From contig NZ_CALJON010000034.1 in assembly GCF_937981445.1 (NCBI RefSeq), positions 4,254 through 68,253 of the forward strand: 64,000 bases of DNA, written 5' to 3'. Below the pieces are notes generated by a model. That model was not told the DNA's origin. It searched no databases and was given only the letters and a program-made list of their open reading frames with translations. The DNA is from an uncultured Veillonella sp. (GTDB lineage: Bacteria > Bacillota > Negativicutes > Veillonellales > Veillonellaceae). A program made the position numbers and the translations under genes. Every line of letters starts with the position of its first letter. Position 1 is the first letter of the stretch. This document shows, in pieces, positions 7,901 to 16,421 of the stretch.

Positions 7901-8604
7901 TGTTTACCGGCATTGTAGAAGAAGTAGGCCATGTGGTAAGTGTGCGTCACACCGGGCCATCACTTCGTTTAACTATTGAAGGCAATAAAATCTTTGAAGA
8001 CATGGAAATTGGCTGTTCCATTTCAGTCAATGGGGTATGCTTGACGGTAACTGAGTTTTCTGGACATCAATTTGTAGCTGATGTTATGGCAGAGTCTTTA
8101 AAAATGACTACATTTAAAAACTTAGCTAGTGGTACTCCTGTTAATTTAGAGCGTGCTATGGCTGCTAATGGACGCTTTGGCGGCCATATGGTGGCAGGTC
8201 ATGTGGATGGCACGGGTGTTGTGCAGCAAGTGCGGCATATCGGTAATTCTGTGGTTTTCACCATTGCTACTACACCGGAAGTGCTAGAGTACATTATTTA
8301 TAAAGGATCTGTTGCTGTGGATGGGGCGAGTTTAACCGTCTCAAAGCGGGATAGTCATTCTTTTGAAATATCGATTATACCGCATACTATTGGTAATACA
8401 ATTTTAGCAAAGGCTAAAGTGGGTACTGTAGTTAATTTAGAAACCGACATAGCAGGACGTTATATTCAACACTTTCTTATGAATCAAAATTTTGCCAAAC
8501 TTCCTAGCAAGGAATTGGATACCAAGGACCTGGGCAAGGAATCTGTTAAAGAAAATAAACAAGGCATTACAATGGATTGGCTGGCAGCCAAAGGGTTTAT
8601 GTAA
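7900..8604 (+). CDS. ribE: Riboflavin synthase alpha chain
   Basis: A 234-aa protein with the two lumazine-binding repeats of riboflavin synthase. Each has the MFTGIVEEVG or VAGHVDGTG type opening and a C-x-S-V-N-G-V-C-L-T-V or GSVAVDGASLTV strand. It dismutates two 6,7-dimethyl-8-ribityllumazine molecules to riboflavin plus the pyrimidinedione. The core ends near residue 200; a 30-residue charged tail (SKELDTKDLGKESVKE) follows. The ATG shares a base with the ribD stop (TAATG), so the genes are translationally coupled. Confidence 0.95.
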   Translation: MFTGIVEEVGHVVSVRHTGPSLRLTIEGNKIFEDMEIGCSISVNGVCLTVTEFSGHQFVADVMAESLKMTTFKNLASGTPVNLERAMAANGRFGGHMVAGHVDGTGVVQQVRHIGNSVVFTIATTPEVLEYIIYKGSVAVDGASLTVSKRDSHSFEISIIPHTIGNTILAKAKVGTVVNLETDIAGRYIQHFLMNQNFAKLPSKELDTKDLGKESVKENKQGITMDWLAAKGFM

Positions 8605-8616
8605 AGGAGCCAAACA

Positions 8617-9813
8617 ATGGGACGTACATTAAATACAATTGAAGAAGTTTTAGAAGATATTAAAATTGGTAAACCAGTTATTATCGTGGATGACGAAAGT
8701 CGAGAAAATGAAGGCGATATCGTTATTGCTGCAGAGTTTGCTACAACAGAAAATATTAATTTCATGGTTAAAGAAGCCCGTGGCATTGTGTGCACACCAA
8801 TGAAAAAAGCTGACTTAGACCGTCTTGGCATTAGCCAGATGGTAGAAAAGAATACAGATAATCATGAAACAGCCTTTACTGTAACTGTTGACCATGTAGA
8901 TACAACTACCGGCGTATCCCCTTATGAACGAGGCCTTACAATCCGCCATTTACTTGATGACAATGCTAAACCAGAAGATTTCCGTCGCCCAGGCCATGTA
9001 TTTCCCCTTCAATATAAAGAAGGCGGTGTCTTAGTTCGTCAAGGACATACAGAAGCATCTGTGGACCTTTGCCGTTTAGCAGGGCTTAAAGAAGCATCGG
9101 TCATTTGTGAGATTACTAATGATGATGGCAGCATGGCTCGCTTAGATGATTTATTAGCTTTTGCAGAAAAACATGATTTAAAAATTGCTTCTGTTGCTGA
9201 GCTAATTGAGTATCGCAAACTACACGAACCTATTATTACCCTTGCGGCAGAATCAAACTTGCCTACAGAATATGGTGATTTTAAAATTTTAGTGTTTAAG
9301 AACTACTTAGACCATAAAGAACATTTGGCCATCGTTAAAGGTGATGTAAAAGACGGTGAAGATGTGCTAGTTCGTGTTCACTCGGAATGCTTAACTGGAG
9401 ATGTATTTGGTTCTAAACGCTGTGACTGCGGTCCTCAACTTCATAAAGCCTTAGAAACTATTGAAAAAGAAGGTCGTGGCGTAGTGGTGTATATGCGCCA
9501 AGAAGGTCGTGGCATTGGTTTAACTAATAAGATTAAAGCCTATGCCCTACAAGAACAAGGTCTCGATACAGTGGAAGCGAATGTAAAATTAGGCTTCCCA
9601 CCTGATATGAGAGAATATTCCTTAGCGGCGCAAATTATCCGTTTCTTAGGCATTAAGAGTGTAGAATTACTTACAAATAATCCTTTAAAGCGTACAAGCC
9701 TTGAACATTGGGGCATTGATGTGCACAAACGAGTACCTGTGATTATTAAAGCTAATAGCATTAATGCATCATATTTACAAACTAAAAAAGAAAAGATGGG
9801 CCATTTATATTAA
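8617..9813 (+). CDS. ribBA: Bifunctional 3,4-dihydroxy-2-butanone-4-phosphate synthase / GTP cyclohydrolase II
   Basis: A 398-aa fusion. The N-terminal RibB half has the metal/substrate motif DDESRENEGD and RPGHVFPL with GHTEAS. The C-terminal RibA half has the zinc motif CLTGDVFGSKRCDCG and RQEGRGIGL. The two halves supply the two precursors of lumazine, from ribulose 5-phosphate and GTP. The start follows AAAGGAGCC, 12 bp after ribE. Length and motifs are normal. Confidence 0.97.
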   Translation: MGRTLNTIEEVLEDIKIGKPVIIVDDESRENEGDIVIAAEFATTENINFMVKEARGIVCTPMKKADLDRLGISQMVEKNTDNHETAFTVTVDHVDTTTGVSPYERGLTIRHLLDDNAKPEDFRRPGHVFPLQYKEGGVLVRQGHTEASVDLCRLAGLKEASVICEITNDDGSMARLDDLLAFAEKHDLKIASVAELIEYRKLHEPIITLAAESNLPTEYGDFKILVFKNYLDHKEHLAIVKGDVKDGEDVLVRVHSECLTGDVFGSKRCDCGPQLHKALETIEKEGRGVVVYMRQEGRGIGLTNKIKAYALQEQGLDTVEANVKLGFPPDMREYSLAAQIIRFLGIKSVELLTNNPLKRTSLEHWGIDVHKRVPVIIKANSINASYLQTKKEKMGHLY

Positions 9814-9842
9814 TAGGAATGACCAATACGTAGTGAAGAGTA

Positions 9843-9915
9843 ATACGTATTAAAGTTAATGAGATGATTGTAATGATTGAAATTAATACAATCATCATAC
9901 GTATATCATACGTAT
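9843..9915. repeat. Palindromic intercistronic element between ribBA and ribH
   Basis: The palindrome ATACGTAT occurs at 9843-9850, 9897-9904 and 9908-9915. A perfect 10-bp stem (9863-9872 with 9887-9896) lies between the first two. No T run follows, so it is more likely an RNA processing or stability element, or a protein site, than a terminator. Confidence 0.5.
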
Positions 9916-9965
9916 GGGAAGCATTGAAGTTTTAAACAGAATATACATGTATTAGGAGGCATATT

Positions 9966-10424
9966 ATGATTAGAGAAGGTAAATTATTAGGAACAGGTAA
10001 ACGTTTTGCTATTATTGGCTCGCGTTTTAACGAATTTATTACATCTAAATTAATCGGTGGTGCTATGGATGCATTACTTCGTCATGATGTTAAGGAAGAG
10101 GATATTACTACAATTTGGGTGCCAGGGGCTTTTGAAATTCCTTTAATTGCCAAAAAAGCAGCGCTCAGCGGTAAATATGATGCTGTAATTTGCGTGGGTG
10201 CCGTAATTCGTGGATCTACCACTCATTATGATTATGTATGTAGTGAAGTGTCCAAAGGCATTGCTCATATTAGCCTAGAAACAGGTGTACCTGTTATGTT
10301 TGGTGTATTGACTACAGAAAACATCGAACAAGCTATTGAACGTGCTGGCACTAAGGCTGGTAACAAAGGTTTCGATTGCGCTATGGGTGCTATTGAAATG
10401 GTAAATTTGATCGAGCAGATTTAA
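9966..10424 (+). CDS. ribH: 6,7-dimethyl-8-ribityllumazine synthase
   Basis: A 152-aa lumazine synthase, normal length. Motifs: SRFNEFIT near the N-terminus, WVPGAFEIP at about 50-58, GAVIRGSTTHYDYV at about 78-91 with the catalytic His, and FGVLTTENIEQAIERAG. It condenses the RibD product with the RibB product and assembles as an icosahedral or pentameric shell in this family. It ends the rib operon, separated from ribBA by a 152-bp palindrome-rich gap, and is preceded by AGGAGG. Confidence 0.96.
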   Translation: MIREGKLLGTGKRFAIIGSRFNEFITSKLIGGAMDALLRHDVKEEDITTIWVPGAFEIPLIAKKAALSGKYDAVICVGAVIRGSTTHYDYVCSEVSKGIAHISLETGVPVMFGVLTTENIEQAIERAGTKAGNKGFDCAMGAIEMVNLIEQI

Positions 10425-10438
10425 AAGAAGGAGTATAT

Positions 10439-11320
10439 ATGGATATAATTCGTCGCTATACCACTAAAGAAGGCGTGCGTATGGCTATAGCTGTTACAAG
10501 AGATACGGTAGAAGAAGCAAGAGTTCGTCATGATTTGAGCCCAGTTGCTACGGCGGCTCTAGGTCGAACTCTGACTGGTGCTCTTTTAATGGCTGGAGAT
10601 TTTAAAAATGAAGAAAATGTAAGTCTTCGTATTCAAGGGGATGGCCCTTTAGGCGTGATTCATGTAGATGCATTCAGTGATAACACTGTCCGTGGCTATG
10701 TAGATAACCCTACCGTTGATGTGCCTCTTAAATATGCTGGTAAATTAGATGTAGGCGCAGCTGTTGGTCACCATGGAGATGTAAAAGTAACTCGTTTTAC
10801 TAAGCTTCGTCAAGACTATACGTCCCAAAGTCCGATTCAAAGTGGTGAAATTGCTGAGAATTTAGCTTATTATTTGTATACATCAGAACAAATCCCTGCC
10901 ACTATTAGTTTAGGTGTATTGGTTGATACGGACCATACGACTAAGGCTGCAGGGGGCTTCTTGGTACAAGCATTACCAGATGCTACTGATGAGGCTTTAG
11001 CACAAGTAGAAGCTAATATTAATGAACTAGGACCTATTTCTAAATACTTAGAGTCTCATCCTGATGGTGAGGGCTTAGTAGACCGCGTTCTTCGTGGTTT
11101 AACGGTGGAACAAGTATATGAAGGGGATGTACATTTCCAATGTACTTGCAGTCGCGAACGGTTTGAACGAATCCTCATGACATTACAAGATGAGGATAAA
11201 AAAGATTTACTAGAAGATGAACAAACTGAATTAGTATGTCATTATTGTAATGAAAAATACCACTTCAGTCGTGAGGAATTGAAGTCTTTATTTGATGAAG
11301 CTAAACGTCATAAAAGCTAA
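10439..11320 (+). CDS. hslO: Redox-regulated holdase chaperone Hsp33
   Basis: A 293-aa Hsp33. The C-terminal redox switch shows C-x-C (FQCTCS, about 235-239) and C-x-x-C (VCHYC, about 268-272), which bind zinc when reduced. The N-terminal fold shows the usual GxLxxAGxxxxxE (LTGALLMAGDFKNEE) and SGEIAEDLA-type (SGEIAENLAYY) motifs. Oxidative unfolding activates it to bind aggregating proteins. It follows ribH by 14 bp with its own AAGGAG site, so it may be cotranscribed with the rib operon. Confidence 0.95.
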   Translation: MDIIRRYTTKEGVRMAIAVTRDTVEEARVRHDLSPVATAALGRTLTGALLMAGDFKNEENVSLRIQGDGPLGVIHVDAFSDNTVRGYVDNPTVDVPLKYAGKLDVGAAVGHHGDVKVTRFTKLRQDYTSQSPIQSGEIAENLAYYLYTSEQIPATISLGVLVDTDHTTKAAGGFLVQALPDATDEALAQVEANINELGPISKYLESHPDGEGLVDRVLRGLTVEQVYEGDVHFQCTCSRERFERILMTLQDEDKKDLLEDEQTELVCHYCNEKYHFSREELKSLFDEAKRHKS

Positions 11321-11352
11321 TAGTAAAGCTGAAGAAAAAGGCATATTTCAAG

Positions 11353-11453
11353 GTAAAGACTAAGGAAATAAAGTAAAGATTAAAGTAATAAAGTAAAGAC
11401 TAAGGTAAATTCAAAACTGAAAACTAAGGCAAATCTAATGGTAGAGACTAGGG
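11353..11453. repeat. Degenerate ~20-bp tandem repeats after hslO
   Basis: Units starting GTAAAGACTAAGG occur in tandem at 11353 and 11373 (20 bp each) and at 11393, with more diverged copies to 11453 (CTGAAAACTAAGG, GTAGAGACTAGGG). It is non-coding and AT-rich. The rest of the 11321-11671 gap holds the mtnP promoter and leader. Confidence 0.65.
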
Positions 11454-11519
11454 TTTTTATGTCTTTTCGTTTTTATCTTTTTTCTTTATAAATAAAACTG
11501 TATTCATGTAAAGTAATGA

Positions 11520-11549
11520 TTAACGCTTTTATTGAGAATATGGTACAAT
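11520..11549 (+). promoter_or_regulatory. Probable sigma-A promoter of the mtnP operon
   Basis: TTAACG (11520-11525) and TACAAT (11544-11549) are 18 bp apart. This places the transcript start near 11557, about 115 nt before the mtnP start codon. Confidence 0.5.
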
Positions 11550-11557
11550 ATAATAGA

Positions 11558-11648
11558 CAAGCCTTATATGACAAGTATTTAATTCTATAATACGAGTAAG
11601 TAACATAAGGTATCCATTCTCCAGGCTTGCCCTGGAGAATATTTTTTT
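11558..11648 (+). terminator. Leader terminator upstream of mtnP, candidate attenuator
   Basis: A perfect 10-bp hairpin (11616-11625 with 11631-11640) followed by A then seven Ts sits inside the presumed 5' leader. CAAGCCT at the 5' end of the leader (11558-11564) is complementary to AGGCTTG (11623-11629), which spans the hairpin loop and right part of the left arm. An alternative pairing that blocks the terminator is therefore possible. It could instead simply end hslO transcription. Confidence 0.6.
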
Positions 11649-11671
11649 ATTTTATATGAAGAGGTGACATA

Positions 11672-12493
11672 ATGGGCGTAATAGCAGTTATTGGTGGTAC
11701 TGGCGTGTATGATCCATCCATGTTTGAACATATTGAAGCAAAAACTATGACCACTCCCTATGGTGATATTGCTTATACAGAAGGCTCTTATAAAGGTAAG
11801 AAAGTTATTTTTCTAGCTCGTCATGGGGCAGGTCATTCCATTCCGCCTCATTTAATTAATTATCGTGCTAATATTTGGGGCTTAAAAAAATTAGGCGTAA
11901 CTGTTATTGTATCTACAACGGCGGTAGGTTCATTAAACCCCGATTATAAACCGGGTCAATTCGTGCTTATTGATCAATTCTTGGATTTTACAAAATCAAG
12001 AGAAGGTACTTTCTTTGATGGCAATGGCAAGAAAGTTGTCCACTTAGGCGTGGGCAATCCTTATGCCCCTGAAGTAAGAGCTGTTATTGAAGAGGCGGCG
12101 CATGAACTTAATATTGACATTCATAATGGTGGCACCTATGTGTGTACAGAAGGACCACGATTTGAAACACCAGCTGAAATTAAGATGTATCATATGTTTG
12201 GTGCCGACACAGTAGGTATGACTAATGTGCCAGAAGTGGTATTAGCAGGTGAGGCTGAAATTGCCTATGCTACGATTTCTATGGTAACGAACTTTGCGGC
12301 TGGCATATCGCCTACTGAATTAACTCATCAAGAAGTATTAGATATTATGCAAGAATTAAGTGATAAGTTTAAGGCTTTAATTTTACGTACTATTGAAAAA
12401 CTTGACCCTGACCAAGACTTGCCAGCTCATCATCGATTGGCTGAATATGGTGGCTTTAAAGTGGCCTTAGGTAAAGATGGAGATTTGCTATGA
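11672..12493 (+). CDS. mtnP: S-methyl-5'-thioadenosine phosphorylase
   Basis: A 273-aa member of the trimeric purine nucleoside phosphorylase class 2 family. Phosphate and purine-site motifs are visible: GGTGVYD at the N-terminus, RHGAGHSIPPHLINYRAN, VSTTAVGSL, and the ribose/base region MTNVPEVVLAGEAEIAYA. It splits MTA to adenine and 5-methylthioribose-1-phosphate, the substrate of the next gene. Start ATG after AGAGGTGA. The last 4 bp overlap mtnA. Specificity for MTA over inosine is inferred from the neighbour. Confidence 0.9.
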   Translation: MGVIAVIGGTGVYDPSMFEHIEAKTMTTPYGDIAYTEGSYKGKKVIFLARHGAGHSIPPHLINYRANIWGLKKLGVTVIVSTTAVGSLNPDYKPGQFVLIDQFLDFTKSREGTFFDGNGKKVVHLGVGNPYAPEVRAVIEEAAHELNIDIHNGGTYVCTEGPRFETPAEIKMYHMFGADTVGMTNVPEVVLAGEAEIAYATISMVTNFAAGISPTELTHQEVLDIMQELSDKFKALILRTIEKLDPDQDLPAHHRLAEYGGFKVALGKDGDLL

Positions 12494-13569
12494 GAAGTAT
12501 TGAGTGGACAGGGGAAGAGTTAGTTTTATTAGATCAAACTAAATTACCTACAGAAGAGGTCTATATTCGCTGTACCGATTGGCGTGAAGTGGCAGAGGCT
12601 ATCAAAATGCTTCGTGTGAGGGGCGCTCCGGCTATTGGGGTGGCCGCCGCCTATGGTTTGATTTTAGCAGCTAAAGAAGCGCAAGCTACAGTACTCCATG
12701 AAGCACGACCATTAGAGGATCGTGCTGTGGGGGAGAAGTCATTATTTTTAGACTTTGCCAATGAATTACGCAGTGCGAGACCGACGGCTATTAATTTAGC
12801 TTGGGCTATTGATCGCGTAGTAACCAATATTGTTGTGCCCGCTGAGTCCATTACGGCTGCTTTACCGCTTATTGAGGCGGAGGCACAGGCTATTGAGCAT
12901 GAAGATTTGCAGCTTAATACGCGTATGGCTAAAGCAGGGATTACCTTATTTGAGGGGCAGCAGGGCATTCGCATTTTAACACATTGCAATGCTGGTGCTT
13001 TGGCTACCGCTGGAGTGGGCACGGCATTAGGTGTGGTGAGAGAACTTCATAAAGTAGGAAAATTAGAACGGGTTTATGCTGATGAAACGAGACCTTTGCT
13101 TCAAGGGGCACGCTTGACAGCCTTCGAATTACATGAAGACGGTATTCCCGTTACCTTGCTCACAGATAATATGGCAGCTTATGCTATGCAACAAGGCTTA
13201 ATTGATGCTGTTATAGTAGGTGCTGACCGCATCACTACAAAGGGGGATGTGGCTAATAAAATTGGTACCTATGGAGTGGCATTATTAGCGAAAGCTCATA
13301 ATATACCATTTTATGTAGCAGCACCTTACAGTACCTTTGATTTCACATTGGAGAATGGAGCAGATATTCCTATTGAAATGCGCGCCCCTGAAGAAGTGAC
13401 TCACTTTAGTGGCGTCCAAACAGCACCAAAGGGCATTGAAGTGCTAAATCCGGCTTTTGATGTAACACCTCATGAGCTCGTTACAGCCATTATTACTGAG
13501 GAAGGTGTATTAAAACCGCCATTTACAGTATCTATTGATAAATTAAAACAATTAACTACGGATATATAA
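12490..13569 (+). CDS. mtnA: S-methyl-5-thioribose-1-phosphate isomerase
   Basis: A 359-aa MtnA of the eIF2B-related fold. Motifs: RGAPAIGVAAAYG, THCNAGALATAG with the catalytic Cys, ADETRPLLQGARLTA, and VGADRI with the catalytic Asp. It isomerises MTR-1-P to MTRu-1-P. The overlap with mtnP couples the two steps. No mtnB, mtnC, mtnD or mtnE is in the window, so the fate of MTRu-1-P is open. A slightly long loop (QATVLHEARPLEDRAVGEKS) precedes the RPTAINL motif. Confidence 0.93.
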   Translation: MRSIEWTGEELVLLDQTKLPTEEVYIRCTDWREVAEAIKMLRVRGAPAIGVAAAYGLILAAKEAQATVLHEARPLEDRAVGEKSLFLDFANELRSARPTAINLAWAIDRVVTNIVVPAESITAALPLIEAEAQAIEHEDLQLNTRMAKAGITLFEGQQGIRILTHCNAGALATAGVGTALGVVRELHKVGKLERVYADETRPLLQGARLTAFELHEDGIPVTLLTDNMAAYAMQQGLIDAVIVGADRITTKGDVANKIGTYGVALLAKAHNIPFYVAAPYSTFDFTLENGADIPIEMRAPEEVTHFSGVQTAPKGIEVLNPAFDVTPHELVTAIITEEGVLKPPFTVSIDKLKQLTTDI

Positions 13570-13596
13570 AAAACTATCAGAAAGAAGAGGATAGAG

Positions 13597-14841
13597 ATGG
13601 AATCATTAATTAGAGATATTACATTAGCACCAGAAGGTCGTAAAAAAATTGAATGGGTAGCTAATTTCATGCCTGCTCTTAATAGTTTGCGTGAAGAGTT
13701 TAAAAACAGTCATAAATTTGAAGGTAAAACTGTAGTTGTAAGTGTTCACCTAGAAGCTAAAACAGCGTATTTGTCTACCGTTTTAAAAGAAGCTGGTGCT
13801 CAGGTGATTGTAACGGGGTCGAATCCGTTATCAACGCAAGATGACGTAGCCGCTGCACTTGTAGATATGGGCCTTACTGTATATGCTTGGCATGATTGTA
13901 CTGAAGAAGAATATGTTATGTTTTTAAATAAAGCCTTAGATCATAAACCACATATTATCATTGATGATGGTGGTGATTTAGTAAATCTATTACATACGAC
14001 TCGTCAAGATGCTAAAGAGCGTTTAATCGGTGGTTCAGAAGAAACAACAACAGGCGTGCATCGCCTTCATGCCTTAGCTAATGAACATAAACTAACCTTC
14101 CCAATGATTGCCGTAAATGACTCATATTGTAAGTATTTATTTGATAATCGCTATGGTACAGGCCAATCTGTATGGGATGGCATTATGCGTACGACTAATT
14201 TGACTGTAACTGGTAAAAATGTTGTCGTAGCTGGCTATGGCTGGTGTGGGAAGGGCGTGGCTATGCGTGCTAAAGGCTTAGGTGCTCATGTAATTGTTAC
14301 TGAAGTTGATCCTATTAAAGCTATTGAAGCTGTATTTGATGGCTTTAAGGTTATGCCAATGATTGAGGCAGCGCCCATTGGTGATATTTTTATTACTGTA
14401 ACCGGCTGTAAAGATGTGATTCGTAAAGAGCATTATGAAGTAATGAAAGATAAAGCGATTATGTGTAATGCTGGGCATTTCGATTGTGAAGTAAATGGTG
14501 TTGAGCTCGCTGAAGTGGCCGTATCTCATAAAAATGTACGCAAAAATATTGAAGGTTATACATTAGCAGATGGACGTACGCTATATTTATTAGCTGGTGG
14601 TCGCTTAGTCAACTTGGCCGCAGGGGATGGTCATCCAGCCGAAATTATGGACTTATCCTTTGCGATGCAAGCCTTAGCAGCAGAATATTTGCTTGACCAT
14701 GGTACAACTATGGAAGCAACGGTTCATATCTTACCTCATGAGCTTGATGAACGCATTGCGAAGGTTAAATTGCAGTCCATGGGGTATGATATAGACGCAT
14801 TGACACAGGAACAATACGATTATTTACACAAAGTTAACTAA
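13597..14841 (+). CDS. ahcY: S-adenosyl/S-inosyl-homocysteine hydrolase, short form
   Basis: A 414-aa SAH-hydrolase family protein. It has GSEETTTGVHRL, NDSYCKYLFDNRYGTGQS with the catalytic Asp/Lys region, and the NAD loop VAGYGWCGKG. Like the short Thermotoga and archaeal enzymes it lacks the C-terminal KPDHYRY tail. In the substrate loop the usual H-M-T-x-E/Q-T is H-L-E-A-K-T (51-56), so the Glu that contacts the adenine amino group in human SAHH is Lys55. With a deaminase as the next gene, hydrolysis of S-inosylhomocysteine is plausible (inference). It makes homocysteine plus inosine or adenosine, reversibly. It is 27 bp after mtnA. Confidence 0.88.
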   Translation: MESLIRDITLAPEGRKKIEWVANFMPALNSLREEFKNSHKFEGKTVVVSVHLEAKTAYLSTVLKEAGAQVIVTGSNPLSTQDDVAAALVDMGLTVYAWHDCTEEEYVMFLNKALDHKPHIIIDDGGDLVNLLHTTRQDAKERLIGGSEETTTGVHRLHALANEHKLTFPMIAVNDSYCKYLFDNRYGTGQSVWDGIMRTTNLTVTGKNVVVAGYGWCGKGVAMRAKGLGAHVIVTEVDPIKAIEAVFDGFKVMPMIEAAPIGDIFITVTGCKDVIRKEHYEVMKDKAIMCNAGHFDCEVNGVELAEVAVSHKNVRKNIEGYTLADGRTLYLLAGGRLVNLAAGDGHPAEIMDLSFAMQALAAEYLLDHGTTMEATVHILPHELDERIAKVKLQSMGYDIDALTQEQYDYLHKVN

Positions 14842-14957
14842 TGTATTTTTGTATACTGTAAAGTTTGTTCGGTTGTCTTATAAGAAAATTTCTTCTGTTA
14901 TTTTATAGAATAGGTATTAATTTTATAAAATTATGTTTTTTAGAAAGGAGCTGACTT

Positions 14958-16292
14958 ATGGCTCAGATTGTAATTCGTCATATTGACTGCATTACTGGCG
15001 AATATAAGGGTAATGAAAGTGTCATTATAAAAGACGCTACTTTATTATTAGAAAATGGATATATTAAACGCATTATAAGTCCTGAAGAAGCCGGTACTAA
15101 GGCTGGAGAAGCTCTTATAAGTGAAGCAATAAAAAATGCAGAATATGTACTGTATGGTGAAGGTAAAGTAGCAGCACCAGGATTTATCAATACTCATACT
15201 CATGTAGCAATGGGTTTATTTAGAAATTATGCAGATGACTTAGAGCTCATGGACTGGTTATCTAATGCAATTTGGCTAGCAGAAGCTAAATTAACTGATG
15301 AGCTTGTAGCTATCGGTACGCAATTGGGCATTGCAGAAATGCTCCGATCTGGCACAACCTGCTTCAATGATATGTATTTCTTTATGGACGAAACTGCTAA
15401 TGTAGTGAAAGAAACAGGTATACGTGCTGTATTGTCCCGTGGTATGGCTGGGGTAGCACCAACGGCAGATGTGGCTTTACAAGAAAGTCGTCATCTCTAT
15501 AATACATGGCATGGTTTTGAAGATAATCGCATCAAGGTTATGTTAGGACCTCATGCACCGTATACATGTCCTGATGCATACATGAAAAAGGTCATGGATT
15601 TAGCTCATGAATTAGGTGCTCAAATTCATGTACATCTTTGTGAAACTCGTACAGAAGTAGAGGATGTGTTAAAGGCTACTGGAAAAACACCAATTGCTCA
15701 TTTTAATGATTTAGGTGTATTTGACACAGGCTGTATAGCAGCTCATGGTGTACATTTGACTGATGACGATATGCGTATTATGAAAGAAAAAAATGTGCGT
15801 CTAGCCCATAATCCACAATCCAATCTAAAATTAGCTAGTGGCATTGCTAATTTGCCGGCTTTACTTGAAAAGGGTATAACTGTAGGCCTTGGTACGGATG
15901 GTTCATCTAGCAATAATAATGCAGATATGTTAGAAGAAGTGCGTTTAGCTGCTATGTTACATAAAGCGACTCATTATGATCCTAAGGTAATCCCTGCTCA
16001 CACAGCCCTTGCTTTAGGCACCGTAGAAGGAGCTAAAGTATTAGATTACAATGATTTAGGCCTTATCAAAGAAGGGTATCGTGCAGACATCGTTCTCTAT
16101 GATGTGACGGGCATGCATTGGTTGCCACGCTATAATGATGTAGCGTCTTTAGTGTATGCAGCTAATTCCTCTGATGCTGTAACGACTATTGTAGCTGGTA
16201 AAGTACTTATGAAAGATCGTGAACTCTTGACTATTGATGAAGAACGTTTACGTCATGAAGTGCTAAAACAAAGTCAGATTTTTATGAAATAA
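14958..16292 (+). CDS. mtaD: 5-methylthioadenosine/S-adenosylhomocysteine deaminase
   Basis: A 444-aa amidohydrolase. Metal ligands: HTHV (NTHTHVAMGLFRNYADD), HVHLCET, AAHGVHL and the distal Asp in GLGTDGSSSNNNADML. It deaminates MTA, SAH or 5'-deoxyadenosine to the inosine forms. It follows the SAH/SIH hydrolase by 116 bp with AAAGGAGC before the ATG. Together with that gene it suggests a deaminate-then-hydrolyse route for SAH. Which substrate dominates cannot be read from the sequence. Confidence 0.9.
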   Translation: MAQIVIRHIDCITGEYKGNESVIIKDATLLLENGYIKRIISPEEAGTKAGEALISEAIKNAEYVLYGEGKVAAPGFINTHTHVAMGLFRNYADDLELMDWLSNAIWLAEAKLTDELVAIGTQLGIAEMLRSGTTCFNDMYFFMDETANVVKETGIRAVLSRGMAGVAPTADVALQESRHLYNTWHGFEDNRIKVMLGPHAPYTCPDAYMKKVMDLAHELGAQIHVHLCETRTEVEDVLKATGKTPIAHFNDLGVFDTGCIAAHGVHLTDDDMRIMKEKNVRLAHNPQSNLKLASGIANLPALLEKGITVGLGTDGSSSNNNADMLEEVRLAAMLHKATHYDPKVIPAHTALALGTVEGAKVLDYNDLGLIKEGYRADIVLYDVTGMHWLPRYNDVASLVYAANSSDAVTTIVAGKVLMKDRELLTIDEERLRHEVLKQSQIFMK

Positions 16293-16388
16293 AGTCAGAT
16301 TTTTTGAAATAATGTCATATTTTTAGGAATCTCATGGAATTTATCCTACTACGCTTATATCTATAATGCGAGTAGTATGCAAAAAAAT

Positions 16389-16417
16389 AGCCCTTGCCGA
16401 GGCAAGGGCTGTTTTTT
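16389..16417. terminator. Bidirectional terminator between mtaD and tpx
   Basis: Perfect 10-bp stem AGCCCTTGCC / GGCAAGGGCT (16389-16398, 16401-16410) flanked by seven As on the left and six Ts on the right. It serves both converging genes. Confidence 0.92.
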
Positions 16418-16421
16418 ATTA

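Noticed and set aside
11616..11640. SAM/SAH riboswitch in the mtnP leader
   Set aside because: The leader is too short and lacks the conserved cores; only the terminator hairpin is evident.
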